Notes under the pieces: generated by a model
Database searches by the model: none
Told to the model about the DNA's origin: nothing
Seen by the model: only the letters and a program-made list of their open reading frames with translations
Position numbers and translations under genes: made by a program
Part shown: positions 8,531-17,712 of the stretch, piece by piece
Layout: each line of letters opens with the position of its first letter
How positions within the stretch are numbered: position 1 is the first letter of the stretch
From: Caldilineaceae bacterium
GTDB taxonomy: Bacteria; Chloroflexota; Anaerolineae; Caldilineales; Caldilineaceae
Reading direction: 5' to 3'
Assembly: GCA_018003515.1 (NCBI GenBank)
Contig: JAGNDO010000037.1
Location: 1-47,791 of the forward strand
Length of the DNA: 47,791 bases

Positions 8531-10126
8531 TCAGATCGAGATCGATTTCATCCAATATACATCATCCACCTGGCGGATCATCATTTGCATGGCGTCGGGG
8601 ACCGGTTCGTCCGTACCCAGGACCATGATGGCCTCTTGGCGGGGGCCTCGGCGACCCACGTGCATGAAGCTGATGTTGATGTCCCCCTGGCCCAGAATCA
8701 TGCCCACCCGGCCGATGATGCCGGGCTTGTCCGTGTGGGAGGTGAGGAGCATGTGGCCCTCGGCGGGAAAGTCCACCCACATGTCGTTGATGTCCACGAT
8801 GGTGGCCACGCCCTTGAGCAGCGCCCCCCGCACGGTCCAGCGCCGCTCACCGCTGGAGGCCCGCAGGGTGACCATGCTCTCGTAGGGATGTTCGTGCTGG
8901 CGTTGACGGCGTTCCATCAAATTCATGCCCCGCCGTTCGGCCAGCAGGTTGGCGTTGACCAGGTTGACCCGCTCTTCCACCACCCCGGCCAGCAGCCCTT
9001 TGATGGCCGCGGAGCGCACATAGGCCAGATCGAAATCGGCCAGACGACCGTGGGCGGTCAATTCCACCCGGCTGATGCCCTGATCCTCCAGTTGGCGCAA
9101 GAGCCGCCCCATGCGCTCGGTCAGATCGATATAGGGGACCAAAAAGTCCAGATCCTTGGGCGGGATGATGGGGGCGTTGACCGCATAGCGGGCCGGGCGA
9201 TCCATGAGTACATCCACCACCTGGATGGCCACATCCACGGCCACCTTCTCCTGGGCCTCCACCGTGCTGCCGCCCAAATGCGGAGTCAGGATGATCTCCG
9301 GGCGGCTGCGCAGGACATTGTCCCCGGGCAGGGGTTCTTCTTCGTAGACGTCGATGGCGGCCCCGGCGATATGGCCGGATTCGATGGCGGCCACCAAGGC
9401 CACTTCGTTGATGATGCCGCCCCGGGCCACATTCAACAGCCGAGCGCCCTGCTTCATGGTCGCCAGGGCCTTGGTCCCGATCAACCCCTTGGTCTCCGGG
9501 GTGAGGGGCACGTGGACGGTGAGGAAGTCAGCGTTGGCCAGCACTTCGTCCAGAGGCAGCAGGGTGACGCCCCGCTGGTCAGCGTACTCCTTGGTCACAT
9601 AGGGGTCATAGGCGAAGATGGCCATACCCAGCCCCTGGGCCCGGCTGACCACCTCTTGGGCAATGCGGCCCAGGCCCACCACGCCCAAGACCTTGTCCCG
9701 CACCTCCACGCCCACAAACTGGTTGCGCTTCCACAGCCCGGCCCGGATATGGGCATCGGCCTGGGGGATCATGCGGGCCAGGGCCATGAGCATGGCGATG
9801 GTGTGTTCGGCCGCGGCCACCACGTTGCCCGTGGGCGCGTTGACAATGATCACCCCGGACTGGGTGGCGGCGGGGATGTCGATGTTGTCCACGCCCACGC
9901 CGGCCCGGCCCACCACCCGCAGCTTCTTCCCGGCTTGAAAGACGTCCGCGGTCACTTTGGTGCGGCTGCGCACCAAGAGGGCATCATAGTCGCCAATCAC
10001 GGTCAGCAACTCTGCCGCCGATATATTTGTTTGTTGGTCCACCTGGATGGCAACTTCCGCCAAAAGCGGGGCCAGCCCAGCTTCCGATAGATCGTCGGCC
10101 ACCAAAACTTTGAATCGAGTCGTCAT
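8531..10126 (-). CDS. serA: D-3-phosphoglycerate dehydrogenase
   Basis: 531 residues, the long (type I) form. Residues about 1-315 are the D-2-hydroxyacid dehydrogenase fold: GRAGVGVDNIDIPAAT, the NAD-binding GVVGLGRIAQEV, and the catalytic-loop region ending in HLGGSTVEAQEKVA. Then comes the allosteric substrate-binding-type domain (about 316-450) and a C-terminal ACT domain (about 455-531, HTDKPGIIGRVGMILG), which in this family usually binds L-serine. It catalyses the first step of serine synthesis from 3-phosphoglycerate. No other serine genes are nearby. Repeat hairpins bound it on both sides. Confidence 0.97.
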   Translation of the reverse strand: MTTRFKVLVADDLSEAGLAPLLAEVAIQVDQQTNISAAELLTVIGDYDALLVRSRTKVTADVFQAGKKLRVVGRAGVGVDNIDIPAATQSGVIIVNAPTGNVVAAAEHTIAMLMALARMIPQADAHIRAGLWKRNQFVGVEVRDKVLGVVGLGRIAQEVVSRAQGLGMAIFAYDPYVTKEYADQRGVTLLPLDEVLANADFLTVHVPLTPETKGLIGTKALATMKQGARLLNVARGGIINEVALVAAIESGHIAGAAIDVYEEEPLPGDNVLRSRPEIILTPHLGGSTVEAQEKVAVDVAIQVVDVLMDRPARYAVNAPIIPPKDLDFLVPYIDLTERMGRLLRQLEDQGISRVELTAHGRLADFDLAYVRSAAIKGLLAGVVEERVNLVNANLLAERRGMNLMERRQRQHEHPYESMVTLRASSGERRWTVRGALLKGVATIVDINDMWVDFPAEGHMLLTSHTDKPGIIGRVGMILGQGDINISFMHVGRRGPRQEAIMVLGTDEPVPDAMQMMIRQVDDVYWMKSISI

Positions 10127-10160
10127 GGGTTGTTTTTCTAAGTGTTGTGTCGCAGAAAAA

Positions 10161-10224
10161 TCTCTTAATCTCCCACTCTCTTAATCTCTGAATTGAGATT
10201 GAGAGATTAGGAGAGTGGGAGATT
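10161..10224. repeat. Octamer hairpin of TCTCTTAA/TCTCCCAC units
   Basis: The left arm is 8-base periodic (TCTCTTAA, TCTCCCAC, TCTCTTAA, TCTCTGAA). The right arm is its complement with one mismatch over 23 bases. It ends six bases before the argS stop. The same units reappear at 22646-22708. Confidence 0.88.
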
Positions 10225-10230
10225 GTCGAA

Positions 10231-11937
10231 TTACATACTTTCCGGCGTGCTCATGCCCATGAGAGTGAGGACACGGGCCAGGGCTGTGCGGGCGGCCTGG
10301 CTGAGCAGAAGACGGGCTTGGCTGAGGGCGGGCTGGTCGGCGTCCACTACCTTGCAGTCTCGATAAAACCCGTTGAAAACCCCGGCCAGATCCATGGCGT
10401 AATAGGTCAGGTTGTGGGGCGAAAGCTTGTCCACGGCCAGATCGATCTGCTCCTCCAACTCAAGCACCTTGCGGATCAGGGCCAATTCCGAGGGATGGGT
10501 GAGTCGGGCCAACAGGTGGTCCACGGACGCGTCGCCTGCCGAGGGGACCGGGATGCCATCATTCACGGCCTTCTCTAAAATCGAACAGATACGGGCGTGG
10601 CTATATTGGATGTAATAGACCGGGTTGTCGTTGCTCTGGGCCACGGCCAGGGTCAGGTCGAACTCCACCGTGCTCTCTGGGCTGCGGGTGAGGAGCATGA
10701 AGCGCACGGGGTCCGCCCCCACTTCCTCCACCACCTCTTCCAGGGTGAGGAAGCTGCCGGCCCGCTTGCTCATCTTGACTTCCTGGCCGTCCCGGATCAG
10801 CTTGACCATGTCGTACATCAGGATCACCAGCCGATCCGGGTCCAGACCGAAGGCGCTCATCATGGCGGCCATACGGGGGACGTGGCCTTGGTGGTCCACG
10901 GCCCACACGTTGACCACCCGGTCAAACTGGCGCCGGATGAACTTGTCGTAGTGATAGGCGATGTCCCCGGCGAAGTAGGTGGGGGTGCCGTTGGAGCGCA
11001 CCAGCACTTCGTCCTTTTCGCACTTGGGGTATTTGCTGGCCAGGAACCAGACCGCGCCGTCGTGTTCGTCCACATCCCCCCGCTCCCGCAGATAGGCGAT
11101 GGATTGCTCGACCAAGCCCTCGTCATAGAGGCTCTGTTCGCTGAACCAGTTGTCGAAAACCACGTCGATCCCGGCCATCTGCTCGGCCAGATTGGCCAGC
11201 ACAATGCGGCGGCCCGTCTGCACCATCTCGGTGACGGCCTCGGCCCGCTCCATGCTCAGGAAGCGATCCCCCTCTTCGGCCACGATCTGGGCGGCATAGT
11301 CCGCCATGTACGCGCCGGGGTAGCCGCCTTCGGGCACATCAGCCTCTTGGCCAAAGTGGCGCAGATAGAAGACGAACAAACTTTCGGCAAACAACCGGAA
11401 CTGGTTGCCGCCGTCGTTGACATAGAATTCCCGCTGCACGTCGTAGCCGGCGGCGTCCAAGACATTGGCCACGGTGTCGCCAAGCACAGCGTTGCGGGCC
11501 CCGCCAAAGTGCAGCGGCCCGGTGGGATTGGCACTGACATATTCCACCTGCCAGCGGGCATTTTGCCCCCGGTTGATGTTGCCAAAGCTCTCCCCCGCGG
11601 TGATGATGGCCGGGATCTGCTGCTGTAGCCAGCCATCGGCCAACCGCACGTTGATGAAGCCCGGCCCCGCCAACTCCGCCCCGGCGATCAGGCCGGATTG
11701 GGGCAGATGATCCAGTACGGCCTGACCGATCTGGCGAGGGTTGGCCTTGGCTCCCGTGGCCTTCTTGACCGCAGCCGCGGCCACCAGGGCCACGTTGCTG
11801 CTGTAATCCCCGTGGTCCGCCTGTTTGGGGCGGGCGATCATGGGGATCTCCAGTTCGGGCAGATCCGGCAACGTGCCGTCCGCCTGGGCGGCTTGCACGG
11901 CGTCAGCAATCAGTTGTTGAACGATGTCGCGTAGCAT
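10231..11937 (-). CDS. argS: Arginyl-tRNA synthetase
   Basis: 568 residues, normal for bacterial ArgRS. Order: N-terminal Add1-type domain (LPDLPELEIPMIARPKQADH), catalytic core with SANPTGPLHFGGARNA at the HIGH position, YVNDGGNQ after it, GQEVKMSKRAGS as the KMSKS loop, and a C-terminal anticodon-binding helical domain (SQAARTALARVLTLMGMSTP). It charges tRNA-Arg. The HIGH signature reads HFGG, so the usual second histidine is glycine. The rest is intact and this looks like a lineage variant, not a defect. The start ATG sits beside a gene-free repeat array upstream. Confidence 0.96.
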   Translation of the reverse strand: MLRDIVQQLIADAVQAAQADGTLPDLPELEIPMIARPKQADHGDYSSNVALVAAAAVKKATGAKANPRQIGQAVLDHLPQSGLIAGAELAGPGFINVRLADGWLQQQIPAIITAGESFGNINRGQNARWQVEYVSANPTGPLHFGGARNAVLGDTVANVLDAAGYDVQREFYVNDGGNQFRLFAESLFVFYLRHFGQEADVPEGGYPGAYMADYAAQIVAEEGDRFLSMERAEAVTEMVQTGRRIVLANLAEQMAGIDVVFDNWFSEQSLYDEGLVEQSIAYLRERGDVDEHDGAVWFLASKYPKCEKDEVLVRSNGTPTYFAGDIAYHYDKFIRRQFDRVVNVWAVDHQGHVPRMAAMMSAFGLDPDRLVILMYDMVKLIRDGQEVKMSKRAGSFLTLEEVVEEVGADPVRFMLLTRSPESTVEFDLTLAVAQSNDNPVYYIQYSHARICSILEKAVNDGIPVPSAGDASVDHLLARLTHPSELALIRKVLELEEQIDLAVDKLSPHNLTYYAMDLAGVFNGFYRDCKVVDADQPALSQARLLLSQAARTALARVLTLMGMSTPESM

Positions 11938-12007
11938 AGGTGTGTTGTCTCAATCCTGGGTGAAAATGTTTATCGAGTATCGTGTATCGGTCACGCTCAC
12001 CTGGGCG

Positions 12008-12181
12008 GCCAGCGTAGGTTGAGTAGCCGCCGCCAAAATCTCCGCTGACCATGCACTGACTCGGCGGCGTATCGAAACCGCAGCGGGTGGCCGAATCGAC
12101 CCGCTGCGGTTTCGATACGGCCTTTCTTTTTGGGTCAAGCAAAATCTGTGGTTAACCCGGCCTACTCAACCTGCGCTGGCC
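12008..12181. repeat. 174-bp palindromic element, copy 1
   Basis: Outer inverted ends are of GCCAGCGCAGGTTGAGTAG type. An inner perfect 20-base stem (GTATCGAAACCGCAGCGGGT and its complement, 12069-12118) has a 10-base loop. There is no coding capacity, so it is MITE- or REP-like. Confidence 0.9.
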
Positions 12182-12195
12182 TGGTCCCCTGGGCG

Positions 12196-12369
12196 GCTAG
12201 CGCAGGTTGAGTAGCCGCCGCCAAAATCTCCGCTGACCATTCATTGACTCGGCGGCGTATCGAAACCGCAGCGGGTGGCCGAATCGACCCGCTGCGGTTT
12301 CGATACGGCCTTCCTTTTTGGGTCAAGTAACATCTGTGGTTAACCCGGCCTACTCAACCTGCGCTGGCC
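12196..12369. repeat. 174-bp palindromic element, copy 2
   Basis: Same length as copy 1, starting exactly 188 bases after it, with a 14-base spacer. It differs at only a few positions, for example CATTCATTG for CATGCACTG and AAGTAACATC for AAGCAAAATC. Confidence 0.9.
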
Positions 12370-12383
12370 TGGTCCCCTGGGCG

Positions 12384-12557
12384 GCTAGCGCAGGTTGAGT
12401 AGCCGCCGCCAAAATCTCCGCTGACCATGCACTGACTCGGCGGCGTATCGAAACCGCAGCGGGTGGCCGAATCGACCCGCTGCGGTTTCGATACGGCCTT
12501 TCTTTTTGGGTCAAGCAAAATCTGTGGTTAACCCGGCCTACTCAACCTGCGCTGGCC
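12384..12557. repeat. 174-bp palindromic element, copy 3
   Basis: Again exactly 188 bases after copy 2, and nearly identical to copy 1 internally. The constant 188-bp period indicates tandem duplication of an element plus spacer, not three separate insertions. Confidence 0.9.
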
Positions 12558-12586
12558 CGGTTGCAACACGAAATACTCGATACGCA

Positions 12587-15433
12587 TTACTCGATAGCCT
12601 CCAAATCATACCAATTCGGCCCAATCTCCACATCCACCTTCAACGGCAGATCGAGGGGATAGGCGGATTCCATTGTTTCTCGCACCAAGGCCATGACCGC
12701 GTCCCGCTCGGCTTCCGGCACTTCCAGCACCAATTCATCGTGGACTTGGAGCAACATCCGGGCGGCAAAACCCCCGTCCCGCAGGCGGTCGTGGAGGTTG
12801 AGCATGGCGATCTTGATGATGTCTGCGGCGCTGCCCTGGATGGGGGCGTTGATGGCCTGGCGCTCGATGGCCTGGCGCTGATTGTAGGGCAATTTGCTCT
12901 GCAACTCCGGGAAGAAGCGCTTGCGCCCCAGCAAAGTCTCCACATAGCCCAGGTCGTTGGCCTTGGCGATGGTGTCGGTGATATAGCGCTGCACCTTGGG
13001 ATAGGTGACGAAATAACTATCCAAAAAGGCTTGCGCTTCCTTTGGCCCCATCTCCGAGCGAGAACTCAACCCGTAGGCACTGACGCCATAGATCGTGGCG
13101 AAATTGATGGTCTTTGCCAAGCCACGCTGCTCTTTGCTCACCTGATCCAGTGGCACATCAAAAAGCCGGGACGCCGTGGCCGCATGAATGTCCTGACCGG
13201 CCTTGAAGGCGGCGATCAGGCTCTCTTCATGGATGGTGTGGGCCAGCACCCGTAGTTCGACCTGGCTGTAGTCGGCGGCGACAAGCAGGTGGCCCGGCGG
13301 CACGACGAAGGCCTTGCGGATCTCCCGGCCCATCTCCGTGCGGATGGGGATGTTCTGCAAATTGGGGTCGCTGCTGCTCATGCGCCCCGTGGCCGAGCCG
13401 GTCTGGTTAAAGCTGGTGTGCAGCCGCCCCGTGTTGGGGTTGACCAACTCAGGCAGGGCATCCACATAGGTGCCCCGCAGCTTCTCCATCTGGCGCTGTT
13501 CCAGGATGATCTCCAGCACCCGGTATTGGTCGGGACTTAGCTCCTTGGCATAGGCGGCCAGTCCTTCCAACACCCCGGCGGCGGTGCTGTAAAAGCCGGA
13601 TTTGGTCTTTTTCAGCCCCTTGGTGGGGAAGCCCATCTCGTCAAAGAGCACCTGGCTCAACTGTTGCGTGCTGCGCAGATTGAAGTCGTGGCCCACGATC
13701 TGGACCAATTCTGTGGTCAATTCGGCCAGCCGTTGCACCAACTGCTCGGACATCTGGGCCAAAACGGCCGTGTCCAGCATAATCCCGGCCATCTCCATAT
13801 CGGTGAGAACCGGGGTCAACGGGCGTTCTATTTTTGTATAAAGATCCCACAGATCCGCCGCAACCACCTTGGGGGCCAAAAGGGCAAATAGCTGCAAGGT
13901 AGAGTCAGCGTCCGCCGCTGCGTAGGCGGCGGAACTCTCAATGGCCACCTGGTCCATGGTGATCTGCTTGCGCCCGCTGCCGATCAACTCGGACAGTTCG
14001 GTCATCTCCCAGCCCAGTTCGGCCCAGGCTTGGGCTTTCAGGCCCAGGCTGCGGCTGGCCGGATCGATCAGCCAGGCCAGGGTCATGGTGTCTTCAATCG
14101 GCCCGGCAATGGCCAGCCCATAGCGACGCAGGACGGTGAAATCATATTTGGCATTGTGGGCGATCTTGGAGACGCCCTCTTTGGCAAAGATGGGCTGCAA
14201 GAGTTCCCGCACCCGATCCCAGGCCAGTTGGTCGCCCTCGTTGTGGCCCACAGGGATGTAGGCGGCCTGGCCCGGTGCCCAGGCCACGGCCAGCCCCACC
14301 AAGACCGCCTGCATGGCGTCTGTGCTGGTGGTCTCCACGTCAAAGCTGAGGAACTCCGCGGCGGCCAGGGCTTCGGCCACCTGGGCCAAAGCGGCTTCGT
14401 CCCGCACGCAAAGATAGCCGCTCTCGGCCAGCACGCCGGAGTCGGGGATGTGGGCCACGGTCTGCATGGCTGGGGCCGCCGTGGCCACCACGTCTTCGCC
14501 AAAAAGCGAAAGCTGCCCCGCCCCATCGTTGGCCGGAAGTAGTTCGCCCGGTTCCGCGGCGTCCGGCCACAGTTCGAGGAATTGGGGGACCATTGTGCGG
14601 AACTCAAATTCATCGAAGAGGCGCAACACTTCGGCCCGGTCTGCCTGGCGCACACGGGCATCCGCCCAATCAAAGGGGAAATCCAGGTCGGTGACGATGG
14701 TGACCAGGGTACGGTTGCGATAGACCAACTCCTTGGAGTCGGTCACATTTTGCCGGGTCTTGGGGCCACGGATCTGGTCCAAGTTGGCATAGATGCCGTC
14801 CAGATCCGCGTACTCTTTCAGAAATTTGACCGCGGTCTTGTCCCCCACGCCGGGGATGCCGGGGATGTTGTCCGACGTGTCGCCGGTCAGGGCTTTCATG
14901 TCGATAAACTGTTCCGGCGTAAGCTCGTAACGATCGAACAAATCCGCCGGGCCGTAGGGCTTGGTCTGGGGATTGGGGCCGCCGGAGGTGTAGAGGATCT
15001 GCACATGCTCGTCCACCAACTGGAACATATCCCGATCCCCGGTCAGGATCAGCACGTCCATGCCGTCCGCAGCGGCTCGCCGGGCCAGAGTACCCAGCAC
15101 GTCATCGGCCTCGTAGTTGGGATAGGTGACGATGGGGATGGCCAGGGCGGTCAGCAGCTCTTGCAGCCGGTCGATCTGGGTGCGCATCTCGTCGGGCATA
15201 CTGTCCCGGGTGGCTTTGTAGTCCGCAAAGGCTTCGTGCCGCCAGGTGTCGCCCAGGTCAAAGGCCACGGCCACATGGTCCGGTTTATATTCCTTGAGCA
15301 CGGCGAAGAGCTTGCGCGCAAAGCCATAGACCGCTGTGGTCTGCTCGCCGCTGCGGGTCATCAGGGGGGCCTTGACCCCGAAGAAGGCCCGATAGGCTTG
15401 GGAATGACCGTCAATTAGTAGAAGTGTGGGCAT
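12587..15433 (-). CDS. polA: DNA polymerase I
   Basis: 948 residues from the ATG at 15433, chosen because MPTLLLIDGHSQAYRAFF is the standard PolA beginning and GGGAGAT precedes it; longer starts exist upstream. Residues about 1-290 are the 5'-3' flap nuclease (TGDRDMFQLV, GIPGVGDKTA). About 340-530 is a 3'-5' exonuclease with all motifs kept: SFDVETTSTDAM, AHNAKYDFTVLRRYG and AYAAADADSTLQL, so proofreading is probably active. About 540-948 is the polymerase: DYSQVELRVLAH, KTINFATIYGVSAYGLS and QVHDELVLEV. It fills gaps and removes primers during replication and repair. Confidence 0.97.
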   Translation of the reverse strand: MPTLLLIDGHSQAYRAFFGVKAPLMTRSGEQTTAVYGFARKLFAVLKEYKPDHVAVAFDLGDTWRHEAFADYKATRDSMPDEMRTQIDRLQELLTALAIPIVTYPNYEADDVLGTLARRAAADGMDVLILTGDRDMFQLVDEHVQILYTSGGPNPQTKPYGPADLFDRYELTPEQFIDMKALTGDTSDNIPGIPGVGDKTAVKFLKEYADLDGIYANLDQIRGPKTRQNVTDSKELVYRNRTLVTIVTDLDFPFDWADARVRQADRAEVLRLFDEFEFRTMVPQFLELWPDAAEPGELLPANDGAGQLSLFGEDVVATAAPAMQTVAHIPDSGVLAESGYLCVRDEAALAQVAEALAAAEFLSFDVETTSTDAMQAVLVGLAVAWAPGQAAYIPVGHNEGDQLAWDRVRELLQPIFAKEGVSKIAHNAKYDFTVLRRYGLAIAGPIEDTMTLAWLIDPASRSLGLKAQAWAELGWEMTELSELIGSGRKQITMDQVAIESSAAYAAADADSTLQLFALLAPKVVAADLWDLYTKIERPLTPVLTDMEMAGIMLDTAVLAQMSEQLVQRLAELTTELVQIVGHDFNLRSTQQLSQVLFDEMGFPTKGLKKTKSGFYSTAAGVLEGLAAYAKELSPDQYRVLEIILEQRQMEKLRGTYVDALPELVNPNTGRLHTSFNQTGSATGRMSSSDPNLQNIPIRTEMGREIRKAFVVPPGHLLVAADYSQVELRVLAHTIHEESLIAAFKAGQDIHAATASRLFDVPLDQVSKEQRGLAKTINFATIYGVSAYGLSSRSEMGPKEAQAFLDSYFVTYPKVQRYITDTIAKANDLGYVETLLGRKRFFPELQSKLPYNQRQAIERQAINAPIQGSAADIIKIAMLNLHDRLRDGGFAARMLLQVHDELVLEVPEAERDAVMALVRETMESAYPLDLPLKVDVEIGPNWYDLEAIE

Positions 15434-15481
15434 GGGATCTCCCGAACGCGGGGATGATTCGACAACGTTAAGCATTCTGTT

Positions 15482-15557
15482 CCCGCCCCCCGGCCCCCAA
15501 TTCTGGGGGAGGTCGTGGACAGTTCCCCTCAAAGTTGGGGGGCTCGGGGGGCGGAAG
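15482..15557. repeat. G/C-run inverted repeat upstream of polA
   Basis: CCCGCCCCCCGGCCCCCAA on the left faces GTTGGGGGGCTCGGGGGGCGG on the right. The arms pair with a few mismatches and enclose a smaller CCCCCAATTCTGGGGG palindrome. It lies between polA and the small gene upstream, likely in the polA 5' region. Confidence 0.75.
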
Positions 15558-15565
15558 TTGACCGC

Positions 15566-15775
15566 CTATTCGACAACCAGTTCGCCCTGATCCACCAACT
15601 GTTTGACCTGGGGGATGGCCAGGATGGATCGCATGGTGCGCATGCGTCGCCCAGCATCCAGGCGATAACGGCCCGTGGGCAGTTCAAGGATAAAGTTGTG
15701 GCCGGAGCGGTTGGCCAGCATGATGATGTCGGCTTTGTTCTGGATCCAACCAATGCCTTCTTGTTGCTTTGCCAT
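15566..15775 (-). CDS. Small hypothetical protein upstream of polA
   Basis: 69 residues from the ATG at 15775 (MAKQQEGIGWIQNKADIIML). A longer frame to 15883 needs a TTG start and is less likely. The composition is protein-like and basic in the middle (GRYRLDAGRRMRTMRSILAI), ending in acidic DQGELVVE. No domain is recognised. It reads in the same direction as polA and is separated from it only by the G/C-run repeat, so they may share a transcript. The high quality of the reading frame and its position between two real genes support it as a gene. Confidence 0.6.
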   Translation of the reverse strand: MAKQQEGIGWIQNKADIIMLANRSGHNFILELPTGRYRLDAGRRMRTMRSILAIPQVKQLVDQGELVVE

Positions 15776-15888
15776 GATTTGTGCGCCCTTTTCGTAAGAA
15801 TCAGGATGGTCGCCCCCATAAATAAGGGCGGAGACGGCAGCGAGGCCAACCGATATTGTACAGTTGACCCCATCTTTTGACAAGGAGG

Positions 15889-15965
15889 GGCGAATGGCGA
15901 ATGGCGAATGGCGAATGGCGAGTCATCTGCCAACACACCTCGCCATTTGCCATTCGCCATTCGCT
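15889..15965. repeat. GGCGAAT heptamer hairpin
   Basis: Four perfect copies of GGCGAAT start at 15889. The facing arm (about 15938-15965) is the complement of GGCGAAT/GGCAAAT units and reaches the stop codon of the glycosyltransferase. The unit is one base from the AATGGCA array at 4964, so the two are diverged members of one family. Confidence 0.9.
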
Positions 15966-17487
15966 ACGCCGGTTCGTGGTGACGGGCCAGACCCACTTGG
16001 CGGCGGGGGCGGGCTTGCCAGGCTTGCCACAGCCCCATGCCCACCATCAGCCCGAAGCCGCCCACATAGAGCAGCATGAAAGGGATCGCCCACCATTCTC
16101 CCCGCCAGATGGCCGTGGCGACGGCGGCCAGGGCGTAGAGGGTCAGCCCCAGCTCCGCCCACAGGGAGGGGGGCAGGGCCAGGACATAGCTGCTGCCCTG
16201 CCAGGCGTCCTGGGCAGATTCGACGCTGAACTTGGGCGTACGCAGAAATTGGCCTTCTTGGCCGCGCAGGGCTTGCCAGACGGCTTGGCTGTTGTTAAAG
16301 CTCAACCCGATGCCGAAGAAGGTGAGGATGAACAGATAGGACCAATTGCCTAGCCACCGCTCTGGGTGCAGACGGCGTTGGCCCACGGCATAGAGCAAGG
16401 GCGGTCCCAAAGAGGCCAGGCTGAGATAGCTGAGGGGCCAAAAGGGGCGGGCGTCCAAAAACAGCAGGGGCAGGTTGACCAAAAGCAGCCCCAAAAGCAG
16501 GGGGTGGATCAGATAGTTGCCCAGATGGAAGAGGCCCTGATAGCGGGTCATCATGGACCAGCCCCGGTCGCCGCCTTCCGTGACGACCCGACGGGCCAGC
16601 TTCATGAGTACCTGAACGCTACCCTTGGCCCACCGGAACTGTTGCCGTTTGAAGCCTAAGAGTTGAGGGGGAATCTCGGCAGGCGCGGTCAAATTTTGCA
16701 AATAAACCGCCTGCCACCCAGCCAGCTTGGCCCGATAGCTGAGGTCCAGATCTTCGCACAGGGTGTCCGCTTGCCAGCCGCCCACCGCCGTGTCCTCGAT
16801 GCAGGTGCGCCGCCACAGTCCGGCGGACCCGTTGAAGCCAAAGGCATAACCAGCGGCCTGCCGGGCGCTCTGCTCCACGGCAAAATGACCGTCCAGGGCA
16901 AGGGCCTGACATTGGGTGAGGACGGAATAGCCCCGGTTCAGATGCTCCCAACGGGCTTGGACAAAGCCGATGTTGGCCCGCTTGTCACCCAGGAAGTGGG
17001 GCACGGCTCGGCGCAAAAAGTCGGCGGGGGGCAGGAAGTCGGCGTCGAAGATGGCGATGAGTTCGCCCGTGGTGATGGGCATGGCCGCGGCCAGGGCACC
17101 GGCCTTGAAGCCTGACCGATCCGCCCGGCGCACCACCTGCATGTCCACGCCCAGGCTGCGCCAGTGGGCGGCCCGGCGCTGGGCGATCACCGTGGTCTGG
17201 TCCGTGGAGTCGTCCAGGACCAGGATTTGCAGGAGGTGGGCGGGGTAGTCCAACCGGGCGCAGGCGTCCATCAGCCGCTCCACCACATAGCGCTCGTTGA
17301 AGACGGGCAGGTGGACCGTCACCAAGGGCCACGCGGCCGGCGGACCGGGATCTGCTGGGCGAAAAGTCGCTTCCCGGCGCAAAGACCAGGTCAGCCACAG
17401 GGTATTCAGCCCGTAGAGGGCCAGGCCTATGGCGGCCAAGGCGTAGAAAAGTTGTAGAATTGTTGTCACCAAGGAAAGCAGGGTCAT
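15964..17487 (-). CDS. Membrane glycosyltransferase family 2
   Basis: 507 residues. A short N-terminal membrane segment (LLSLVTTILQLFYALAAIGLALYG) precedes a GT-A domain at about residues 50-290. Catalytic features are intact: DDSTDQT, the DAD metal site in IAIFDADFLPPADF, and QQFRWAKGS, the QxxRW acceptor motif of processive or cellulose-synthase-like enzymes. Several membrane helices follow to the C-terminus. It probably makes or transfers a cell-envelope polysaccharide or glycolipid from a nucleotide sugar. The donor is not readable. A good promoter and a terminator-like hairpin lie in its leader, pointing to attenuation. Confidence 0.88.
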   Translation of the reverse strand: MTLLSLVTTILQLFYALAAIGLALYGLNTLWLTWSLRREATFRPADPGPPAAWPLVTVHLPVFNERYVVERLMDACARLDYPAHLLQILVLDDSTDQTTVIAQRRAAHWRSLGVDMQVVRRADRSGFKAGALAAAMPITTGELIAIFDADFLPPADFLRRAVPHFLGDKRANIGFVQARWEHLNRGYSVLTQCQALALDGHFAVEQSARQAAGYAFGFNGSAGLWRRTCIEDTAVGGWQADTLCEDLDLSYRAKLAGWQAVYLQNLTAPAEIPPQLLGFKRQQFRWAKGSVQVLMKLARRVVTEGGDRGWSMMTRYQGLFHLGNYLIHPLLLGLLLVNLPLLFLDARPFWPLSYLSLASLGPPLLYAVGQRRLHPERWLGNWSYLFILTFFGIGLSFNNSQAVWQALRGQEGQFLRTPKFSVESAQDAWQGSSYVLALPPSLWAELGLTLYALAAVATAIWRGEWWAIPFMLLYVGGFGLMVGMGLWQAWQARPRRQVGLARHHEPA

Positions 17488-17517
17488 GGCTCTGGTCTAC
17501 TGGAATTTAATCACCAA

Positions 17518-17545
17518 CAAAAATGCTGACGCTTAATCGTCAGCA
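17518..17545 (-). terminator. Attenuator-like terminator in the glycosyltransferase leader
   Basis: On the minus strand TGCTGACG and CGTCAGCA form a perfect 8-base stem with a six-base loop, followed by TTTTTG. It lies between the promoter at 17608-17636 and the gene start at 17487. A second hairpin (GGCAGG/CCTGCC, 17555-17572) precedes it. Confidence 0.65.
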
Positions 17546-17607
17546 CCACCGCGTGGCAGGGTTGATCCTGCCTGATTCTGTTTGAATCCGTCTGTATACA
17601 GCCTCTG

Positions 17608-17636
17608 AGTATAGCTGATTCAGAAGGGGTGTCCAA
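17608..17636 (-). promoter_or_regulatory. Promoter for the glycosyltransferase leader or a small RNA
   Basis: The -35 TTGGAC (17636-17631) and -10 TATACT (17613-17608) have an exact 17-base spacer. Transcription should begin near 17601, giving a leader of about 115 bases with two hairpins before the start codon. Confidence 0.6.
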
Positions 17637-17712
17637 ATTTGTGAGGATTCTTGGGAGATTCGGCCCATCTCCTTGATCCAAATTAAGACTACCCATTTCG
17701 AATCATTCCAGG

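Larger units (their letters stand above)
11971..12597. repeat. TATCGAG-family arms enclosing the 174-bp element array
   Basis: The left arm at 11971-11990 and the right arm at 12571-12597 belong to the TATCGAG/TATCGTG heptamer family and face each other across the whole argS-polA gap. Everything between them is the triple array. The 11938-12586 gap therefore holds repeats only. No gene was seen in it. Confidence 0.75.
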
